NCBI GenBank assembly: GCA_947561715.1 | Contig: OX387197.1 | Coordinates: forward strand, 1,803,001 to 1,867,000 | Direction: 5' to 3' | Source of the DNA: Ascidia mentula | Taxonomy: Eukaryota; Chordata; Ascidiacea; Phlebobranchia; Ascidiidae | Length of the DNA stretch: 64,000 nucleotides | Shown here: piece by piece, positions 24,801 to 36,388 of the stretch | How positions within the stretch are numbered: the first letter of the stretch is position 1 | Layout: each line of letters begins with the position of its first letter | Made by a program: the position numbers and the translations under genes | The notes under the pieces: model-generated | Seen by the model: the letters and a program-made list of their open reading frames with translations, nothing else | Databases searched by the model: none | Told to the model about the DNA's origin: nothing

Positions 24801-27800
24801 TGCCAATTCATCTCGTGCTTTACCGTGACCGGTAGATGGCGCAACATATGCTTTTCGTCCAGGTGATCAAAGTCGGTGCTGAATTGAAAATAAGCATTCG
24901 TAAGTTTTCGAATGTTGTGTCACAAATTACTTTAATGGAATTAAAACGATTTCTATTAGTAGTTATTAGTATCGAAATATCAGAAGCAACAGACTTGGCA
25001 CCGATAATAAGCTTGAATAAATCTTATCCCAGCGTTGAAACGACAATATGTTCACTAAACACATTTTAGACGTTTTATGCTGTTTAAGCACGGTGTTTCC
25101 CCCAAACTACTTAAACTGTCGTACTTGAGCCACGTGTGATGATAAAATCTCTCCACTCGGTGGCGCAAGTCTTTCGGAAGATGTCGCTGTTTCATGTATT
25201 TGAGAGTTGACGTCATAGAGCGCTCGAAGTCATGCTTCTTTGATTGGTGCGACATTATTAGTGACGTCACATAGCCTGCGTAAAATAAATTATTTTTCCA
25301 TGAAAACAATATTGTTTGTGGTGAAGATTTACAAAACCGTGAGTCATGTTTTTATTCTCATCTTTCCACGATATAATAAGGAAAAACAAGGTCTTACCAA
25401 TGATAAAAGCTGTCATAGCGAACCCGATGACGTCAACGTAGATTGTGTAAGCAAACCTGGAAGGGAAAGCAATGATATTGGTCTGTTGTTTTCCTGAATA
25501 TTATCATTTGTCCGGAAATAATCGAACCACTGCGTTTGGCATCTATAAATGTCCCTCGTATTCCAAATAGGCTGCGTTATTTGGCACGTTGCTTGGGCCT
25601 GCACTGGACAGATGCTTTACTGTTATAAATGGTCTTGTTTGGTTGCACTCTGCATGGCTTGACCTCTGTCAACTTACTGATGACCTTTGACGCCATCTTG
25701 TTGACTCAACAAACGCGTGGCGTGGAAAAAGAGTTTTGGGTTGGTTTGCATGGCGACATTTTCAGTTCAAATTAAGGACACTCCTTTTATTGGCGCCTTT
25801 AGCTTTTCCTGATGCATTTCCGCAACAAATTTCCGACGATTTATGTCACGATTTAGTTTTTAAATTATTCTTTCTGTAACGCTCGACCCAACAATAAAAA
25901 TCATATTACTTCCAAAACACTGCATTTTCTCTTGCAATTTTTTTAAAAACACATTTTAGTACAGATGGGAATGTAGAGTCTCAGTAATAACCACAATAGT
26001 GTGGTATAACGTCGTACAGTGTCGTTATTGGGATTAAATAAAATGTACATAGACCTACTGTCCTTCCCCAAATTCGCCGGTAAATACATATAATACATGG
26101 GTTTACATCGTTGCTAAAATAAAAACACTTTGCTTTCAACACTTACTGCCAGTCATTCTCGGGCAGTGGACTGTCCTTGTTCCAGAATAGAGATTGCAGT
26201 GACCAGTACAGAGAGTAGGTGTATTGTCGTGTCACGTTCGTGTAGTCGGGGAACAGGGCGGGGTCCGGATAAGCCCAATGACTCAACGATATACCTGGAA
26301 TTTCACGTATATTAGCAATTGAGTCTGGATATTCATGTTTGCAAGCAAACAAGCACTTTTGTTTGGGACAATTTTTTTAATCCTGCTTAAGTGTTTCTGT
26401 GTAAAGCTGAAATAACGATGATACAGACAGTTATATAAATCTTGATTCAAGCATAGATCCAGTATTGTTTATTATTATTTTCGACTGCTTGGGTAATGTA
26501 TTATTAGTCTCGGTTTGCTGCTTTGCCTGCTGTTCACTTACTAACTACAGTAACGCAGAGAACAATATATAGGTGCGTTACCCTTGATTGGGTATTTGAA
26601 CATAGGTTTGAACGTACAAATACTCACCATAGCCATTGACGATCGACAGTGAGTAATAAATACACGCGTTGTAGTGCGCCACCAAGAGGGTAATGTGCAG
26701 TAGGTTTAAAGTGCGCCACACAGTGGTCCACTGTGTCCATAGCTCCACCATGCGATAAAGTGTGTACTGCAAAACAATGGTTTTGTAAAGTGCGAATCGT
26801 TGGTCATGTTGTAAACGTCGCCTGTAGCGTTTGAGCGTGCGTCTTGTTCGAGGTAAAACGGTACATAACATCGGGTAATGCACAATTTAATCTAGTATAT
26901 CAGCAACACACTGCCCATCACATCAAGCGTAAACATTATATTTACCACGGCATGACAGCTGGTAAGCACAAGCTTCTCAACTATATATTATTTACCTTAT
27001 ATCTAAATCCATATAACGTGTTGGTGTCTTTTATGTTTTAGGACATAACATCTGATAGGTGCCAACTTTTTAAACCGAATAATATTTGCATTATAATTAC
27101 CTATATCGCGATACTCACCGCTCTGTAAATGCGGATAATCCTGTTCATTCGAAGATAGGGGTTGATTGTAACAACGAAAAATATGTCGGTTGGAAATATT
27201 GAAAGCACATCTAACAAGGTTGCCCACTTCTTACGCTGGTGGTGAATGATTTCCTCCGTGTCTGCAAAATGTCAACATTCGAAAGGTCACGTTGCAGCTT
27301 GCAGCAACTTGTACTCCGACTTGGCATTTGGCCACTAGCCATTTTGCATTTAAGACACCAAAAGTTGGTAGTTTCATTTTTATGCCACTTGATATGTATT
27401 CTGATACAAAGTTGTTGTGCTTTTTTAAATCTTACATACTGTGTTATTTCAAACTCTCAATTGTTGGGAAAAATTAACATGTTATAAAAGGCGACTGCGA
27501 CTATTCCTACACATTATATACATGTGGCACTTAACAATCAATCTTCTACTTGTGGTTAAAAGAAGGTTTGTTGGGACCTATATTGAGGTGTTTTACAAAC
27601 CTTGGATATAAACGCCTCCACTCATGAAGCGCGTCCTGAATCTGACGATAATATCGACGATATAAACGATATCGCACACTACGTCAATTCCCAACCATAC
27701 TCTACTCCATGGTTCTTGAATATCTGGAAAATAAGCAACAAAATCTGGTGTAGAACCACACTCACCACATTCGAGATATAAAAGTTAGATGTAATTTTAT

Positions 27801-30800
27801 GTGATAAGCAATGTGGAGCCAATAATATGAATTGTGTATAAGCTGCAGTAATTTCATGTGTTTGAATCTGTTTGGAGTTTCCTACAAAAAAAAATCATGC
27901 ACCAAACCTTGTGTAAACTGGGTTTCTTTGATATAAACGTATAAAATGTGTACAACTATGGGATTTTGGACGATTCAAAAATATGTCAAGCAATTATTAA
28001 TTTGTGTCACGTGACCCAACGTGGAAAGGAGGCCGGGGAAAAAAACTTTTGGTTGAAATCTTTCAAAATTTACAGAAACCAGTAATTTTGGTAACATAAA
28101 AAATTCGGGTATTTTCACTTGGAATTAAGGAGTTAAGTGCAAAGTTTCCCTTATCGGGGAAGGTCCAATCACAATTAGGCGAATCGAACTGACAGTTGAT
28201 TGCCCTTGAAATAACCTTGATACCGTCATCCCTTCCGCTCAAGTCTCTTTGCCGAAACCACATCATCCTATTTGTTACTGATAATATTTTTGCGACGCGC
28301 TGTGGTGGACTTGGTGGCTACTGTTGCTTTTAAAGGCGATTCGTGTCATGTTCAAAAGGACTTGAAAATCAATTGTAGAAGACAAAGAAAAATACCGTGA
28401 AGTTTTTTTTGCAAAATTTTGTGCTTCGATCATTTTTGTGGATCCGGAGAAAGAAACCAATGCAATTTTTATATTTAATTGTGTGAAGTGTCGCACTCTT
28501 GTTACGCATAAAGTAGCATTGTGCTGGTGTACAAAATCAAGTAACCATTGCCAATAGCCAGGCCGTGTCCATCGAACACTCATGCGTAAATACTTAAAAT
28601 CAGCTACAGTGCAGGTATCTTGTCATTGCATGGCATCGTTTTATTCACATGAAGGCCATGTTTGGTATTTGTGTGTCGTGCGCTGCCAGTTGAAGCCTCT
28701 TGGCTCCAAGTCCACGATAAGCCATTAAAACCCTACGATTAAACTGTCGTCACCAAACACACGGGGGGCCTGGTACAAAATTAGCACGAGGAACAAGGTG
28801 TTTGACCTAATCACTTCAAGCAATACGATCGTATGGAGAGGAAACGGCACGGAGTTACGTTTCCTCCCTGGATTCCCGCCATTTTGGTGACAATCACTCG
28901 CGTGTCGTTTGACAGCTTTCAAGTCCGCTGTTCCAGTTTTGCTCCAAAACATCTGACTTGAGGTTTTTCGGTCAACGCAAATATAGCAAGGATATTGACC
29001 TGTTCCTCTATACGGACTTTCCTATTCCTGGATTTAATGGGTTTGTTCAAAGAATTAACTTTACCAATACATATGATGCGGATGAATATTAAATAAAACT
29101 CGCATATGATTTGTTCTCGTTTGCAATCAAGGTTTATTTAAACATTCGTTAGAATCTCCGGTGATTTTAAGCGGTTGACCCCTTTGTATGTGTAGAAAGG
29201 TTCAAGTCTTGACACGCAACAAAACATCTACAGATTGCACCTATGTTCGTATGTTTTCAAATGACATTATCGCTTTCCCGGTGATCAAAACGCGCGAAGC
29301 TAATTGTTTCGTTACAATTGTCCTGTCGAGGCATAGAATTGTGTTACCGCATTCCATTAATTGTATTCATTTCACGTCAGACTCCCGTGCAGTAATATGA
29401 CAAAACCGTGTCACGCTGTACTCCTCAGAATGATCAACGCAATGGTGATTTATTGTTTTAATGGAAGTAATCTCGTTCCGCCCATCAGTAACGACTGCAA
29501 TATGTGTGACGTCTGTTATATCAGTATCACTGCAGTGATGTCCGTGGTGACATGTTGAAGGCATACGACTTGATCAATTCAACGTTTAAAAGATTGCTTT
29601 CACTGTGCCCGAAAATTTTTCAAACGTATGCGGAAATGACAAAGATTATTGAATAAGGTGAACAAGAATAAACCATGTTATGTCCTTGCCATCACCCAAA
29701 TATAACGGCACCAAAATCTCCCAGCACAGCATTAAATTTCACCACAACTAAAACTAATCCCGAAACAAAGTTTTTTTTAATATATTTGTGTTCACCCACC
29801 TGCAAAGCTCCCGCGTAAGGGAATAACCCACACGTTGTATAACACCGTTGCTGTGACAAACATCAACCAGAAGTAAATGAACGTTGAATCGGGTCGGCGC
29901 GTCTTCCCCCAGAGGGAGCTACAGAGCAGCTTTGTGTTGGGCAGTTTGGATGTGAATTCAGTTTTCGGGTCTTCTTTGATGACGCTGCTTTCATCTTCTG
30001 TGTGTAGTTTGACAAAAAAATGAATTAAATATATTTTATAACATACAAAAACTGATGATGCCTATATAGGCGAAATTGATATTTGGATCGGTGATTCCCA
30101 ACCTTTCTGTGGTTGCGTACCACATGGAGATTAAACAATATCGACGCGTACCACCTAGTTGAGTGTTACAAAGTAACCTAGGGGATAAAGTATCGAACAT
30201 TTTGAGATCACTAACGATTTTTTAAATTCGAACTATATCCGTAAATTACGGGAAGGTGCTCGCGTACCACCTGGATTGCCGTCGCGTACCACTATTGGTA
30301 CGCGTACCACCGGTTGGGAAACAATGATTTTGATAAACTATCTGACTTTAATCTTAAACATTTTGTTTAAATAAATAAGTTGCTATCTTAAAAAATGTCT
30401 GTCGCTGGTATCAAGACAGTGTCAAATTGGGGGCTGGATTCGGCTACAAATGAGGAACCAGCAGTCTTATAACAAACAGGAAATTTGTGGTTGGACGCGG
30501 AAATACATTCTTCATGAGGCAATTTCACCACAAATTTTCTGCTTTACCGAATCGCGACTATAGCTCGGGTACTTCCAGTAGCTTTTCTATAACATCCTAT
30601 AGCTCCTTAGTCTTACAAGTTCTTTGTTTGATGCATATATTTCGCCTACTTATAGACATCAGTACCGCGTATTCAAATCGGGTAAGTCCTATAATTTTGG
30701 AGTGCTGTAGAACAGGGATTCCCAATCTGCCCAAACCCAGCGAGGTTTACAAGGAGTTCATAAATTTGTATTTCCGTAGTATTTTACAAGTGAGTTATAT

Positions 30801-31889
30801 TCCCCCAGACACGTTTGTGGGGTCACTAGAAGTTTTTCTGTCGTTTAATTAAAGTTTCTGTTTAAAGTTTTCCCACATTAAATAACTGTCAACAAGAATA
30901 AAATCCATTCAAAAGGGTGGGAACCAAAAACAGTTTGGGAAACACTGCAGCAGAGCAATTACCCAACAAGTCCCTCCAAACACAAAGTTACAACTTGATC
31001 GCGTTTGTCTTTAGCTTGGAATACACTACACGCACACTCTCCTGTATCTGTCCGTTAAACTTCGGCCTTACATTTATCCACAATAAAAACATGTGAAAAT
31101 CAAGTTCGTTTGGTAAAGCACAGTTTAATTAACACGGGCGTACCCAGGACAAAATCGTTTTATCTTTGTCACTTTTATGTTTGTCATTTTTCGCCCTGAT
31201 TGATATTAATTTCGTTTCCAAGGACGGTAAGTGATCGTGTGTTTCCTAAAACCCCCACAAGAACTTTTACCTGATGACGAATCTTCATCATTCCCGGTTT
31301 CTTCAATGGTGATTGGAACCGGATTCCCTGCCGAGTTAACCGAATATATTCCAGAATCGTACGCGCGGTAGTTCTTTGACGTTTCGGATCTTTCCGGTTC
31401 CGCTTGATCGTCACTATCCGAATATCTCGGCACGTAAGCCGGATTTGTGTAACGCGATGTCCGAAATAATCCGCTTCCATCCGAATCCTGCGTCCCGTGC
31501 ATATTTCGCATCGCAAACGAATCTTCACCGCGGCTCGACGACGATTGTTCTGGATTTAGAAATCGCGAATCGTTTTGTTGCGAACCATCGGGTGTCACCG
31601 AAGCCAGCCTGTGCCATCTCAAAGCTTTGCTGACTGCGTTCGTGATGTTGGAAAACCATTTGTGCGTTTTATCTGTTGGTTTGTCGTCTTCCAAGCTTTG
31701 AATGTTATAATCACGACTTCCCGTTTTAGGTTCAGTTGATTTGCGCGTGGTTGCCGACCATGAAACACGTGGTTGTGAAGGTGGTTGACTTTGTTCACCT
31801 TCGGTCTGAGAAGTTTCATTTCGCGGGGTTTCGGAATTCTTTTCCCCGCCAACTTCGCTGGCGATCTCTACGTCTCTCTCCGTGTCCAT
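21883..31889 (-). CDS. Cyclic-nucleotide-gated cation channel-like protein with atypical pore
   Basis: Fourteen exons join in phase to 922 aa: 31271-31889, 29800-29997, 27601-27723, 27119-27261, 26628-26766, 26147-26294, 25398-25456, 25125-25275, 24776-24878, 24366-24520, 23822-24002, 23328-23485, 22509-22698, 21883-22284. In order they encode a disordered N-terminus, S1 (FWLMFVTATVLYNVWV), S2 (VWLGIDVVCDIVYIVDIIV), S3 (LLDVLSIFPTDIFFVV), an S4 with LRMNRIIRIYR, S5 (LLVAHYNACIYY), a pore loop, S6 (VDVIGFAMTAFIIG), a C-linker (YMKQRHLPKDLRHRVERF), a cyclic-nucleotide-binding domain (DVFGEMNIL...HRRTCDV) and a C-terminal coiled coil. The binding cassette keeps the FGE and RRT residues. In the pore, the family's TTIGE filter reads FWNKD (residues 444-448). 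The C-linker exon donor (CTCAA|GTACGA) is the weakest border. The start is the ATG at 31887-31889. Channels of this family open on cGMP or cAMP binding at the plasma membrane. Confidence 0.9.
23594..23645. repeat. Small tandem duplication in a CNG intron
   Basis: The unit ACTCGTAATACCA...GTTTAAGGC occurs twice in tandem. The first copy carries an extra CAATACCA, itself a slip of the neighbouring bases. It lies between channel exons 11 and 12. Confidence 0.6.
24576..24702 (-). mobile_element. Hammerhead-carrying inverted-repeat element, copy 1
   Basis: Read on the minus strand, this short element has CTTGGCCG...GGTCGGCAA and ATAGTCACACC, then the ribozyme, then a terminal arm ACACAATTCATATCATTGGC followed by TCCAATTTGCTT. 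It fills about half of a 255-nt intron between channel exons 9 and 10. The 5' inverted arm that copy 2 keeps is missing here. No reverse transcriptase or transposase is present, so it is non-autonomous. Penelope-like elements and animal retrozymes are the known carriers of such ribozymes. Confidence 0.65.
24609..24661 (-). ncRNA. Hammerhead self-cleaving ribozyme, complete core
   Basis: On the minus strand the order is: stem I AGCUGCA; core CUGAUGA; stem II GACC, loop UUUCA, GGUC; core GAAA; stem III CAG, loop UGGCCAU, CUG; cleavage triplet ending UC; then stem I UGCAGCU. All three stems pair perfectly (7, 4 and 3 bp) and every catalytic core base is canonical, including the G10.1-C11.1 pair. 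The predicted cut lies between bases 24616 and 24615. With open ends at stem I it is a type I hammerhead. It lies in a channel intron and is read in the same direction as the channel pre-mRNA. Activity in vivo is not shown by sequence alone. Confidence 0.9.
27806..27848 (-). mobile_element. Relic arm of the hammerhead-carrying element, copy 3
   Basis: The plus-strand sequence AAGCAATGTGGAGCCAATAA, then TATGAATTGTGTATAAGCTGCAG, matches the terminal arm of copy 1 up to the start of stem I. The ribozyme itself is absent. It lies in the intron between channel exons 2 and 3. Confidence 0.6.
30089..30326. mobile_element. hAT-like MITE in CNG intron 1
   Basis: The 238 bp element has imperfect terminal inverted repeats: CGGTGATTCCCAACC at the left, and the reverse complement of GGTTGGGAAACAATG at the right. 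It is flanked by 8-bp repeats ATTTGGAT / ATTTTGAT, seven of eight identical, as expected for hAT target duplications. Internal GCGTACCAC words are shared with the MITE at 49675-50087. No coding capacity is present. Confidence 0.7.
30713..30947. mobile_element. Second hAT-like MITE in CNG intron 1
   Basis: Termini CAGGGATTCCCAATCTG and, inverted, CAGTGTTTCCCAAACTG bound 235 bp without coding capacity. Flanking octamers CTGTAGAA / CAGCAGAG agree at only five positions, so this is an older or less certain insertion. Confidence 0.5.
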
Positions 31890-34800
31890 TTTTGTTCCAC
31901 AACCGACCACTTAATGTATTCTAAAGCATCCCAGCAGATTTGTCAGTGACAAATTTTCGGTTTTTTTAATCCTAAAAATATCGTGAAAGGTTTGCGTGAG
32001 TTATTTTTGTTGAAACATTTCGGATCCAAATTAACTTTAATTAAAGACCGACTCCATTAAAGTTTATTCAAAGGCTCAATAGTTCAAACAATACCACTTT
32101 AGTGCGCTGCAGACAGATGGCCACTGTTTCTACCTATAGGGTCTCATCAGTGCAGCTTGGTGTGACTATGGGCGATCTTGCCGGCCGTCCAAGCTCACAA
32201 AATTCATATTATTGACTCCATGCTTATTTCTATGACACAGTTTCGACAACACGGTTGCATCAAACCCCCGACATCTGCTCGTGAAACTCACCGAAAAGTT
32301 GTTTTCAGTCGCAAACCAACACACGGGATTGGATCTGCCAAATCAAGACCAACTAATTACCTTTCCGGACAAATTGCACAAGTGACGTATAAATTAGTTC
32401 CGCTCATCGCGATTCGAGCGTTGTCCCGGCAACGCAGTGCGTTCGACCCGAATTTTGTCGTCAACAATTTTATTGACCTAAATTCGAGACAATCAAAGTG
32501 GAATTGTGGCCGAAAAGTTCAGGTCGGCCACGTGACAAAACGCCCAACACCTTCAGTCCCTTGACTTCTGTAAAAAACCGAGCAGGAATTTGTAAATAAA
32601 TGTCTGCCTCTCTTCCTGGGACGCAACTGGTTGCATAAAAATGTTCATGAATGCAATCAGATGACCTCACAAATACCTGGTTATTACCTCATAATCCACA
32701 TTCCGACAACAACAGAACACTTCGTAAATGTCCTCCCTCGATAATAATACAACAAACATTTATCTGGTACATCTGATAACTTGCAAAGCCAATTTCTGCC
32801 TACAATGCATTGTTTGTTTGTTTGTTATCTGTTCTACTTCATTGTTTTCTATTCTAAATCTCACAACCAAACAAGCTTAAGCGCGAAGCGTCATTCCACT
32901 TCGAACAATCAAGTGAAAATGAAACTATCACCTTAACATGCGCAATTGTAACCCTGGCGATGCGTCCTATTCACATGGACTGGCGCTGTGTGCTTATAAA
33001 CTAGCCGCGCGCGCCGCACGGATCGTTGTGATGTGTGTACGGATGACTGCAACACGAGACGAACAAAAAAGCTTTCCAGAAATTTCAACATGTGATCGAA
33101 ATGGTTGATTGCTTAGGTTTTGCCCGAAGTTTTTTTAAACACTGGATTGTTTGTTTCGATAAACATCTCAATCATAGGAGAATCTTAGAGGTTTCAACGA
33201 CTTTTGTGCTTGCGCAGTTTCGTTATGACGTATGAAACCATTTGTGCTTGAACAGTGACGTAACAATGTGCATTGGCGGAAATATTGGCATATTTGAATC
33301 GATATCAAAGAAATGATCTTTTGGAAAGTTTGTCTGTTCAGGTGTTATTACTCCAATTAGGCAATCGACGAAGTCGGCATTCGGCAACAAATGAATTTTA
33401 TTGAAAACACAAAATTTTATGTCTCAAGGTTTTCGTTAAACTGTGTAATCTGTTAGAATTATGGCATCTAAAGTTTTACATGATTTTTATTAAGTAATCA
33501 TTCTTACGTCCCTACAACTCCAAAGTTGTTGTAAGAAATATCATTGGACAAAACACATGCGGATACATGGCCTCTTTTTACTGTTTCCATTTAAAGAAAA
33601 ATCCAAATTTAGATCCGACCATGCTGTTCATTTGTTCGGTGTGTTTTAAAATCAGCCACAAGGATCTTCCCTGGTGCCCACATTCTCCACATACAGCGGA
33701 AACAGTTGAGGAGAAATGAAGAATAATGGATTCTACGTCCCCCGCCACCCTATATCCCCAACATGTTGCTATATTTGTAACTGCGGTGCTTCTCTTCCAA
33801 CAACAACCTACAATTGATCGTAACTCACCGCAAACAATGCTCGTATATGTTGTGTGCATTTAAATCCAGGAGCGGTCGTGGAAAATGCAGGATTCGATTC
33901 GAAAAGAATTTATTTTTTATGATGCCTCCCGAGAAAATGACATTCCGGGGAAATACGACCTAAATCGGGTTATCTGAAAAAGAACCGAAGATGTCGGAAC
34001 AGTGTGTACAACTGTCTGCAGCTCTCAATGATTGTGATGGTTTTTCTGCACATAAATCGAAGATGTTTTCTTTAAATTATTCTTTGTTTTGACACGAGGT
34101 CTTTTTATATTGTGAGTTAAAATGTGAAGTTTCCACCTGTGTCACAAGTAGCGTTGGACAAAGGTTGATATCAGGAAGAAAACCTTCAAATATACCAAGG
34201 ACCGAATGTGTTTAAACCTCACTCCGTATACCCTGGGTTGTGTGTACAACCGTGAATCCGATATATAACGGGCAACATAAGTTCTCCAAAACACGTGCAA
34301 GCGAAAGTTTCAGAATAGTGGGCAAGTTTAAAACACTTAAACCCGTGCGTTTTTACTGGAGCAGTTGTCAGACGGCAGCATGTCAAAACGTACTCTGTGT
34401 CTCAGTTCACACAAAACATTTCGAATTGTCACAATGTCGAGAATCTTTTGACGGCGTTGATCTTACAGAAGATCCATCAGCAGATGTCCCTTCCACAGTA
34501 AAATGGATGTAAGCGTGCAGCTGTAATCACACCAACCCACAAACACCATCCACCCGTTGATGTCACCTGACACCACGTCACAATCGAACCGCTCGCGCGC
34601 TAAACAAACGAACACGACCCCTTCATTGTTTCAACCGCGATTTTTATTCGGAGCACCAAAACACTCCGCTCATCCATTGTCCCTTATCCAAACTTACAAC
34701 ACGGTCGCATTGTGCGTCACAATGATCGGCGCGCTTCGTAATAATTGCTATTGTTTCATGGTGGAGGATCGCTTCTTGTAACCCTCCCCAGGCAGAAGAC

Positions 34801-36388
34801 AAAGCTAGAAATGAGACTAATCAGTTTCCGGTTCGTCTCGCTTAGACTTCGATTGTTACGTCACAAACAGCACTGTGATTCACTGATCAACGATTAAAAG
34901 CTGGAAAGTTTTGTAAATATTTGGACAATCAGTTAAACAGTATCGGATTCGGAATGTGTCACGTGATATAGGCCGATCCCGAGCTGATGTATCGTTTATC
35001 TCAAAACTAATCTAATCGGATCGTTTTTCTTTAAAAATAACCACAAGATTTTTTCCCAGCTAAGTGATTTATTTCAAGCGGAATTGAGTGGAAATAATCA
35101 CCCTTGATAATAACTGTCTATGACGTCAGCACACTACATTGTTGCTGCGACACTCGAAATTGTTTTTGTCACGAGTGTCTCGTGCAGGAGGTATCGGGTG
35201 GAATATTTGCGTGTGTTTAATTGTTGACGTAACTATGGCCGATTGTCTTCGAAGTGTGCGGGAGATTCTCGAAAACATCCAAAGGTCTGTGCAAAGTTGC
35301 GAAATAGCCTTTTTCACTTCTTTGAGCGACCCGAAGTCGCAAATCGACGAAGCGATGAGCATTTTTAAATTAACATAAAATCTTCTGGGCTTGGCCCAAA
35401 CTTTAACCTGACTTTTCCAGGTTTGTTAAGTTCAACATCAAATATTTCAAAATAAAAGCGCACGAGTTGAATTAGAGAAGTGAATTTGCACAGAAGGTTT
35501 TAAACAAAACAACTTGTTTATCGATTTTGGCATCTCGCTATGATTTCTATGTTCTCGTACTGCGACGACAGGTCGTTGCTGGAAAACAATCTCATGGCAG
35601 ATTTAAAAAAGATCGCTCCATTGAATGAAAGATGTTTCACCGAAGAACAGGAACTTTGGCGCCTCAAGTGGACGCCGACATTGCCACGTGACTGCCAGTG
35701 GGGGTTAGTCAGTGCGAGAGAAAGACGCGCGAAGCTTTCCCACGCGTGGTGGTCTTGTTAGGTGCGAAACCCGATTCCAGAAGGGTCGCGCGATGTGGGC
35801 GTTTATGTCGTAACAATAGGAAGCGCGTGCAGTGTTCTAGAGGCGGTGGTTGCATTCTTTCGTCGTCTTTGTGGATTGGAAAGGCAACAGACCAGCTGTG
35901 AGTTCGTGTCGATGTTGGGGAAATAAACCGACTTGATTGCGTGAAAGGAGCGGAGTCGAGTTATGCCAGCTCATAACCTTGATGGCCGCTGTACATTGTC
36001 GTGAAACAAAGTTATGCTAATGCGACACACGCAGATCGTATCTTCAAAGTAAAAGGTTTTTGCAGAATTTCGGAATCAACGGAAAATTTACACATTTTAG
36101 GGTTGCAAAATTCTGAACTTTACGACTAACACCAAGCAACGAGATTGCAAACCCTCAGCATCACTGGCAAGCTCGCCACTATTTCCTAAAATACATATTA
36201 CTGACATGTTTAGACAAGCAATGTACAGTTTATTAGCACAAGCAAAAGTTCGCAAAATGCAACAAATTTAAGTCGGCAATGAAATTTGAACACCAACATT
36301 TACAACAAACTCTTAAATATCCCGTGTCGCGATGTCGCTTGTGATGATTGCTGCCGATTCACACTTGAACTATTGACGTCATAATTTG
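31890..36388. other. 4.5 kb gap upstream of the CNG gene
   Basis: This interval holds the CNG promoter region, the second hammerhead copy (32105-32225) and the 3' UTR of the RBM20-like gene, with a TTTATT near 36230 (AATAAA on the minus strand). I support no complete gene. Two plus-strand frames (35235-35377 and about 35571-35763) look somewhat protein-like and are discussed as a finding. A minus-strand frame near 33578-33700 resembles nothing I know. Confidence 0.4.
32105..32225 (-). mobile_element. Hammerhead-carrying inverted-repeat element, copy 2 (damaged ribozyme)
   Basis: On the minus strand this copy begins AAGCATGGAGTCAATAATAT, continues through the shared CTTGGACGGCCGGCAAG and ATAGTCACACCA segments, and ends in a hammerhead (32105-32157). 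The ribozyme keeps CUGAUGA, GAAA, stem III CAG/CUG and the UC triplet. Stem II, however, is GACC/GGUA, so C11.1 is an A, and stem I is reduced to 6 bp. Cleavage is therefore probably weak or absent. The 5' arm is the inverse of the 3' arm of copy 1, which reveals terminal inverted repeats of about 35 nt in the family. It lies about 0.2 kb upstream of the CNG start codon in sense orientation. Confidence 0.65.

Noticed and set aside
30052-30075. Another CTGATGA...GAAA arrangement with a neat GCCT/AGGC stem
   Set aside because: An extra U interrupts the core and no stem III or cleavage triplet follows, so it cannot be called a hammerhead; at most it is a decayed relic.
33578-33859. 93-codon minus-strand frame with a CGEC motif
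   Set aside because: No splice partner, start context or family resemblance; composition is compatible with chance.
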